From NCBI RefSeq assembly GCF_037975245.1, contig NC_092575.1, forward strand, positions 29,041,341 to 29,105,340: a stretch of DNA of 64,000 nucleotides, written 5' to 3'. Under the pieces are notes generated by a model. It ran no database searches. It was not told the DNA's origin and was given only the letters and a program-made list of their open reading frames with translations. Below are positions 58,101 to 64,000 of the stretch, one piece after another. Each line of letters starts with the position of its first letter. Position 1 is the stretch's first letter. This stretch comes from Apostichopus japonicus (taxonomy: Eukaryota > Echinodermata > Holothuroidea > Aspidochirotida > Stichopodidae). The position numbers and the translations under genes are program-made.

Positions 58101-61100
58101 AATTCTTTTTCTCTGCTAGAGCAACTACTTCCCCTGATTTACCATGAGCATCCCTGAAAGGAACCTACAATAGAAAAGAAACCTATGATAAACAACATCT
58201 ATAACAACCAGCAACAGCAGCAGGAATGAAATAACAATAAAATAAACCGAAGAAGAGGGACAGAAAAAGAAAAAACAAGGAAGGAAATAAGCCTGCAAGA
58301 ACAAAAAAGAAAGAAAGATATCATAGACAACCCGAAATACAATCAGCTTTGTGATTCATTGTCATACAATTTGCCCAAAATTCCGAATAACTATCTGACT
58401 AATGTAGTGCAAGTTTGTTAACCAGGAAAGATCAGAGATTTAAATCTCTTATTTGTAGCACTCCCTTGTGGGGCATCTACCATTTAATTCACTGGTAAGG
58501 ATTTAACATTATAGAATTTTTTATTCCAAAATGTTTAAATATCCAGAAAGAAAAGTCTTCCTGTGTGAAATATAGACCCATTAGATGTATGAATAAAAGG
58601 ACATTTTCTTCTACCAATTTCAGCTAGCAAATCAGCTCTGCTACGAACCACCCCTTTAATAATTGTTATTAATGAATGAGAGTTACATGACATTGTTTAC
58701 ACACTGTAAAATAGTTTTACAAAGCTACTGCCTAAGCAAAAAATTTTATCTAGTAAAAATCACAGAGAAAATGGCAAATGTTTTCACCGTTTGAGATAAC
58801 CTGTTGACCCCATGGAACTCAGAGTGTGCAAACTGATAAGAGCCATTTGAGATAACCTGTTGACCCCATGGAACTCAGAGTGTGCAAACTGATAAGAGCC
58901 ATTTGAGATAACCTGTTGACCCCATGTAGCTCAGAGGTCTAAGCTATATCCAGTCTGGAGTCCTCGTCTAGGTTCCTGCATCAGCCTGCTTGCTCTACAG
59001 GTCTCAGCTCTATCCAGTCTGGAGACCTCACCTAGGTTTCTGTCTCAACCTGCTTGCTCTATAGGTCTAAGCTATATCCAGTCTGGAGTCCTCGCCTAGG
59101 TTCCTGTCTGAACCTACTTGCTCTACAGGTCTCAGCTATATCCAGTCTGGAGTCCTCGCCTACGTTTCTGTCTCAACCTACTTGCTCTACAGGTTTTAGC
59201 TATATCCAGTCTGGAGTCCTTGCCTAGGTTCCTGCATCAGCCTGCTTGCTCTATAGGTCTAAGCTATATCCAGTCTGGAGTCCTCGCCTAGGTTCCTGCA
59301 TCAGCCTACTTGCTCTATAGGTCTAAGCTATATCCAGTCTGGAGCCCTCGCCTAGGTTCCTGTCTCAACCTACTTGCTCTACAGGTCTCAGCTATATCCA
59401 GTTTGGGGACCTCACCTAGGTTTCTGTCTCAACTTGCTTGCTCAATAGGTCTAAGCTATATCCAGTCTGGAGTCCTTGCCTTGGTTCCTGTCTCAACCTA
59501 CTTGCTCTACAGGTCTCAGCTATATCCAGTCTGGGGACCTCACCTAGGTTTCTGTCTCAACTTGCTTGCTCTATAGGTCTAAGCCATATCCAGTCTGGAG
59601 TCCTCGCCTAGGTTTCTGTCTCAACCTGCTTGCTTTACAGGTCTCAGCTATATCCAGTCTGGAGTCCTCGCCTAGGTTCCTGCATCAGCCTACTTGCTCT
59701 ACAGGTCTCAGCTATATCCAGTCTGGGGACCTCACCTAAGTTTCTGTCTCAACCTGCTTGCTCTATAGGTCTCAGCTATATCCAGTCTGGAGTCCTCGCC
59801 TAGGTTCCTGCATCAGCCTACTTGCTCTACAGGTCTCAGCTATATCCAGTCTGGGGACCTCACCTAAGTTTCTGTCTCAACCTGCTTGCTCTATAGGTCT
59901 CAGCTATATCCAGTCTGGAGTCCTCGCCTAGGTTCCTGTCTCAACCTACTTGCTCTACAGGTCTCAGCTATATCCAGTCTGGAGACCTCGCCACAACCTG
60001 CTGTATCTGTAGGAGGCCAACTTAAACATTTCCAACTAATTATTCTTTTTAGTCATTTCCAACTCAGTTGTTATGGCTGTGAATATTTTTCTCTCATCCG
60101 AATTGTTGGATAGTAAGCTTTGTATAATGAAAAGCTTAGTTAGCTAGGCATATGTCACAACAGAGACAAGATATTAAGTGGGGAGTTTCGAGAAAGTGTG
60201 GAGTTTTCCCTTTAAGCTAACAGATATCCTGTTAGTTTTAACATGACGTAAGTGTCCTAGGCTAGCAGTACTGTGTACATGCAGATGTAATTGAATCTAT
60301 TAGTTTGCTAGTCCACCCACAAAAGATCACACAGCACTGAGTTAATACTTACTCCCTTTCTGACAAGATAGTATGCAACATCTGTAGCAAGCATCGTAGT
60401 ACTGAGGGCAGCCTTCATGTTGTCTGCATTGATAGTCAATGTTGCCAGGACCCCAGCAGAGATTTGAAGCATATCTGATCCAATAATAAGATAAGGATGA
60501 AAGTAAGCTATACATTTGTTTGAATTCTAACTTGATTCTAGTGCTGTGGCCTAGCTTCATGGAAAACCTTTAGAATAACCTTTCACCCCCTTTAATGTCG
60601 TATATCTATACATGATATTGAATTACTTTCAGAGACTTTAATATATCAGTCACAGAAAACATCAAACTTTATGTCATTGACTTTAAGAGCATCAATCATG
60701 TGAGTACCCTACGGATATGTTTTAGCACTTAAATATATATCCAATCAAAATCAGTCACCTACAAACCAGAGACGGCATCTTTTGCTTCAAAAAGTGCCTC
60801 ACATTGCCATTAACTTTAGCCACTTAATATATATCCAATTGAATTCAGTCACCTACAAACTGACTAGTGACAGTGTCATATACTTCAAAGAGTGCCTCCC
60901 TATTGCCATCGCTACATACCAGAGAGTGTCATATACTTCAAAGAGTGCCTCCCTATTGCCATGACTACCTACCAGAGACAGTGTCATATGCTTCAAAGAG
61001 TGCCTCCTTATTGCCATGACTACCTACCAGAGACAGTGTCATATGCTTCAAAAAGTGCCTCCCTATTGCCATCACTACATACCAGAGAGTGTCATTTGCT

Positions 61101-62695
61101 TCAAAGAGTGCCTCCTTATTGCCATGACTACCTACTAGTGAGAGTCTCATATACTTCAAAGAGTGCCTCCCTATTGCCATGACTACCTACAAGTGACAGT
61201 GTCATTTACTTCAAAGAGTGCTGCCCTATTGCCATGACTACCTACCAGAGACAGTGTCAAATGCTTCAAAAGTGCCTCCCTATTGCCATGACTACCTACC
61301 AGAGACAGTGTCAAATGCTTCAAAGAGTGCCTCCTTATTGCCATGACTATGTACCAGAGACAGTGTCATATGCTTCAAAAAGTGCCTCTCTATTGCCATG
61401 ACTACCTACCAGACGGTGTCATTTGCTTCAAAGAGTGCCTCCTTATTGCCATGACTACCTACTAGTGAGAGTGTCATATACTTCAAAGAGTGCCTCCCTA
61501 TTGCCATGACTACCTACAAGTGACAGTGTCATATACTTCAAAGAGTGCTGCCCTATTGCCATGACTACCTACCAGAGACAGTGTCAAATGCTTCAAAAGT
61601 GCCTCCTTATTGCCATGACTACCTACTAGTGAGAGTGTCATATGCTTCAAAAAGTGCCTCCTTATTGCCATATCTACATACCAGAGAGTGTCATATACTT
61701 CAAAGAGTGCCTCCCTATTGCCATATCTACATACCAGAGAGTGTCATATACTTCAAAGAGTGCCTCCCTATTGCCATATCTACATACCAGAGAAGTGTCA
61801 TATACTTCAAAGAGTGCCTCCCTATTGCCATATCTACATACCAGAGACAGTGTCATATACTTCAAAGAGTGCCTCCCTATTGCTATGACTACCTACCAGA
61901 GACAGTGTCATATACTTCAAAGAGTGCCTCCCTATTGCCATGACTACCTACAAGTGACAGTGTCATATACTTCAAAGAGTGCTGCCCTATTGCCATGACT
62001 ACCTACCAGAGACAGTGTCAAATGCTTCAAAAGTGCCTCCTTATTGCCATGACTACCTACTAGTGAGAGTGTCATATGCTTCAAAAAGTGCCTCCTTATT
62101 GCCATATCTACATACCAGAGAGTGTCATATACTTCAAAGAGTGCCTCCCTATTGCCATATCTACATACCAGAGAGTGTCATATACTTCAAAGAGTGCCTC
62201 CCTATTGCCATATCTACATACCAGAGAAGTGTCATATACTTCAAAGAGTGCCTCCCTATTGCCATATCTACATACCAGAGACAGTGTCATATACTTCAAA
62301 GAGTGCCTCCCTATTGCTATGACTACCTACCAGAGACAGTGTCATATGCTTCAAAGAGTGCCTCCCTATTGCCATATCTACATACCAGAGACAGTGTCAT
62401 ATACTTCAAAGAGTGCCTCCCTATTGCCATGACTACCTACCAGAGACAGTGTCATATACTTCAAAGAGTGCCTCCCTATTGCCATGACTACCTACTAGTG
62501 AGAGTGTCATATACTTCAAAGAGTGCCTCCCTATTGCCATGACTACCTACCAGAGACAGTGTCATATACTTCAAAGAGTGCCTCCCTATTGCCATGACTA
62601 CCTACTAGTGAGAGTGTCATATACTTCAAAGAGTGCCTCCCTATTGCCATGACTACCTACCAGAGACAGTGTCATATGCTTCAAAGAGTGCCTCC

Positions 62696-62727
<32 letters not shown>

Positions 62728-62763
62728 TGGTAGACCCTTTAGTGTCATTAAGAAACCAGAACA
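49049..62763 (-). CDS. ASL: Argininosuccinate lyase, C-terminal part (last four coding exons; 5' part outside the window)
   Basis: On the minus strand, 62763-62661, 60474-60353, 58164-58058 and 49187-49049 join in frame into about 157 residues to a stop, aligning almost gap-free with the C-terminal third of animal ASL. ASL is the cytosolic, homotetrameric enzyme that splits argininosuccinate into arginine and fumarate in the urea cycle and arginine synthesis. Seen here are [38 protein letters not shown] (human [18 protein letters not shown]) and [17 protein letters not shown] (human WDYGHSVEQYGALGGTA). The signature loop with the catalytic serine (GSSxMPxKxN) is encoded upstream, beyond 64000. 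Introns are about 2.2, 2.2 and 8.9 kb and are mostly satellite DNA. The gene is convergent with ZCCHC8. Confidence 0.93.
49284..56415. repeat. 62-bp satellite, about 115 copies, in the last ASL intron
   Basis: The largest array here, 7.1 kb. The unit has GTAAATGATCATCCATGAAG, AAACTAATGTAACCAAGTAG and CACTATCCATTTATCTATAT. It has two interchangeable variant blocks: GATCATCCATGAAG, AACCATCCATAAAG or GATCATCCTTTAAG, and CTATATTGG, CTATATGGG, CTACACAGG or CTGCACAGG. On the left, blocks alternate, suggesting a dimeric 124-bp ancestral unit; on the right the GATCATCCATGAAG type dominates. It ends about 95 bp from the last exon acceptor. Unlike the other ASL arrays it carries no exon sequence. Confidence 0.98.
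56440..58057 (-). repeat. 74-bp array of the ASL exon 3' end plus 5' splice site, about 21 copies
   Basis: On the minus strand the authentic exon ends TTAAGTCAATCCA with donor GTAAGTAAAGTCAGCTG. The array that follows it into the intron repeats, every 74 bp, TTAAGTCAATCCA with GTAAGTAGGGTCAGCTG. Each copy thus has about 13 nt of exon and a consensus donor. The two or three copies nearest the exon (57840-58045) are diverged; the rest are nearly identical. Confidence 0.95.
58058..58164 (-). CDS. ASL: ASL exon (VPFRDAHG exon)
   Basis: Encodes [20 protein letters not shown], then [15 protein letters not shown]. It aligns with human [20 protein letters not shown] ... LNQLSLQELQTI. Phase 0 on entry, phase 2 on exit, donor CCA then GTAAGT. 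Confidence 0.95.
58165..58790. other. Unique part of an ASL intron
   Basis: AT-rich, with an A-rich purine segment (58180-58320). No gene or array is seen. Confidence 0.75.
58793..58930. repeat. 56-bp tandem repeat, 2.5 copies, in an ASL intron
   Basis: The unit contains GAGATAACCTGTTGACCCCA and AGAGTGTGCAAACTGATAAG; copies are essentially identical. It grades directly into the 64-bp array. Confidence 0.9.
58935..59995. repeat. 64-bp tandem repeat, about 17 copies, in an ASL intron
   Basis: The unit has GCTATATCCAGTCTGGAGTC, CTCGCCTAGGTTCCTG and CAACCTACTTGCTCTACAGG. Two main types alternate: GGAGTCCTCGCCTAGG and GGGGACCTCACCTAGG. The latter reads CTAGGTGAGG on the sense (minus) strand, a donor-like motif. 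Open plus-strand frames are by-products. Confidence 0.94.
60000..60352. other. ASL intron adjacent to the donor, unique
   Basis: Unremarkable AT-rich sequence next to the donor GTAAGTATTAAC of the 60353-60474 exon. Confidence 0.75.
60353..60474 (-). CDS. ASL: ASL exon ([15 protein letters not shown] exon)
   Basis: Encodes, after a split Asp codon, [20 protein letters not shown], then [20 protein letters not shown]. It aligns with human [20 protein letters not shown] and ...[14 protein letters not shown]. The acceptor is TATTGGATCAG; the donor is GGGA then GTAAGT. Confidence 0.95.
60475..60774. other. ASL intron near the acceptor, unique
   Basis: About 300 bases of AT-rich sequence between the exon acceptor and the start of the 55-bp array. 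Only a weak repeat of TTAATATATATCCAAT-type sequence (about 60730 and 60824) is seen. Confidence 0.7.
60775..62660 (-). repeat. 55-bp array of the ASL exon 3' end plus 5' splice site, about 33 copies
   Basis: On the minus strand the authentic exon ends GAGGCACTCTTTGAAGCATA plus TGACACTGTCTCTG, with donor GTAGGTAGTCATGG. Every unit repeats GGAGGCACTCTTTGAAG, TATATGACACTGTCTCTG and GTAGGTAGTCATGG or GTATGTAGATATGG, so each carries about 34 nt of exon ([11 protein letters not shown]) and a donor. A higher-order block of 434 bp is present twice (61545-61978 and 61979-62412). Units near 60780 are degenerate. Both-strand open frames are by-products. Confidence 0.96.
62661..62763 (-). CDS. ASL: ASL exon ([17 protein letters not shown] exon)
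   Basis: Encodes [20 protein letters not shown], then [14 protein letters not shown]. It aligns with human [20 protein letters not shown], then EAVFEVSDTMS. The acceptor is TTTTCTTACAG; it ends in phase 1 at TCTCTG followed by GTAGGT. Confidence 0.95.
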
Positions 62764-63364
62764 CTGTAAGAAAATTTTATTTTGAGTTATTCACATAGCT
62801 TAACCAGATTGCAAGTAGGCTTATTGTGATTCCTTGCCAATTGAGATTATAATCCCAAGCTTTCGTCATTGTTGATTAAATTGATCAGTAAGGATCTTTC
62901 GCTGGCTGTGGATGTACCTACTAAATATGTTAACTTACCATGTTTACAAGCTATTTTTAGCAAAAATCATCTCAAGCCCTGCCCCCTAATAAATATGCAT
63001 AATATCACATTGAACATACATTATCATGTACCGGCTAACTACTAACACCTTCACACAAAGTATGATTCAATTCTGAAAATGTTTACATTTGACCCTGTGA
63101 CTTCATTAATATGTGATGAGTACCAAAATCAATAGGGCTCTTCTACTCACTATGGCGCATATATGTACCAAGTATGACTTCAATCCAACTTGTCGTTGTT
63201 CAGTTACCGTGTTTACAAGCTAATTTAGTGAAAATAAACTTAACGCCGCCCCCTAAAGAAAATGCATAATATAAATATCAACTTGAACATATATTACCAT
63301 GTACCCACTATCTACCAACACATTAAAACCAAGTATGAATGAATTCTGACTTTCAGTTGTGGAT
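62764..63364. repeat. ASL intron with a degenerate interspersed repeat, two copies
   Basis: About 62930-63060 and 63205-63345 share ACCATGTTTACAAGCT (or ACCGTGTTTACAAGCT), GCCCCCTAA and ATGCATAATAT in the same order, followed by ACCAAGTATGA or ACAAAGTATGA. They are diverged copies of a moderately long repeat, with no coding sequence. Confidence 0.6.
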
Positions 63365-64000
63365 CTTGACAGCAACTCACAACTGTATACTTCATTTATG
63401 CTGTTGATTGCATGTGGTATGTCATGTGCACAAATACTGCTGTATCAGCCTAGTCTGTCAATAGATCTTGACAGACTAACAACTGTTTACTTCATTTATG
63501 CTGTTGATTGCATGTGGTATGTCATGTGCACAACTACTGTTGTATCAGCCTAGTATGTCAATAGATCTTGACAGCTACTAACAACTGAATACTTCATTTA
63601 TGCTGTTGATTGCATGTGGTATGTCATGTGCACAACTACTGTTGTATCAGCCTAGTCTGTCAATAGATCTTGACAGCTACTAACAACTGTATACTTCATT
63701 TATGCTGTTGATTGCATGTGGTATGTCACGTGCACAACTACTGTTGTATCAGCCTAGTCTGTCAATAGATCTTGACAGCTACTAACAACTGTACATTTCA
63801 ATACATTTATGCTGTTGATTGCATGTGGTATGTCATGTGCACAACTACTGTTGTATCAGCCTAGTATGTCAATAGATCTTGACAGCTACTAACAACTGTA
63901 TACTTCATTTATGCTGTTGATTGCATGTGGTATGTCATGTGCACAAATACTGCTGTATCAGCCTAGTCTGTTAATAGATCTTGACAGCTACTAACAACTG
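63365..64000. repeat. About 102-bp tandem repeat, at least 6 copies, cut by the window end
   Basis: The unit contains CAATAGATCTTGACAGCTAC, TTCATTTATGCTGTTGATTG and GTGGTATGTCATGTGCACAA. It lies in an ASL intron and continues past 64000. It carries no recognisable exon sequence, but the neighbouring upstream exon is outside the window, so this could not be checked. Confidence 0.93.

Overview
The window is animal nuclear DNA. It holds intron-rich genes with GT-AG junctions, one minor-spliceosome (U12-type) intron, AATAAA poly(A) signals, nonautonomous DNA transposons and a very large amount of tandem repeat. The proteins align well with vertebrate orthologues, and the repeat style looks like a marine invertebrate, possibly an echinoderm or hemichordate. 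The sequence alone does not settle the phylum.

Layout. (1) 1-8.1 kb: a plus-strand gene for a PTB/PID-domain adaptor-like protein of 308 aa. It is one coding exon (2874-3800) behind a predicted 5'UTR intron, followed by repeat-poor intergenic DNA. (2) 8.18-39.77 kb: the complete ZCCHC8 gene on the plus strand. I rebuilt it as 12 exons that join in frame into 681 codons. It has an N-terminal coiled coil, a CCHC zinc knuckle, a PSP domain, a proline-rich region and the conserved C-terminal tail. ZCCHC8 is the scaffold of the NEXT complex, which sends nuclear RNA to the exosome. Intron 1 has hallmark U12-type signals and carries a hAT-like element nested inside another inverted-repeat element. 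(3) 39.8-49.0 kb: 3'UTR and intergenic DNA, almost entirely satellites. (4) 49.05-64 kb: the last four coding exons of argininosuccinate lyase (ASL) on the minus strand, convergent with ZCCHC8. Upstream ASL exons lie beyond the right edge.

Adding my approximate spans, well over half of the window (about 34-35 kb) is tandem array, with periods from 15 to 131 bp, all right of about 14 kb. The most striking signal is that several arrays are seeded on exon/intron 5' junctions. At ZCCHC8 exons 9, 10 and 11, and at two ASL exons on the other strand, the array starts at the authentic donor and runs into the intron. In four of these five cases each unit repeats the 3' end of the exon plus the 5' splice site. 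Copy numbers reach 51 donors (109-bp unit), 2 (48 bp), 18 (99 bp, each unit also with a 3' splice site), about 21 (74 bp) and about 33 (55 bp). I know of no named element class that does this. The long open frames in the arrays, often open on both strands, follow from periods divisible by 3 and are not evidence of proteins.

ZCCHC8 (nuclear RNA surveillance) and ASL (urea cycle/arginine synthesis) have no known functional link. What they share here is the local repeat process.
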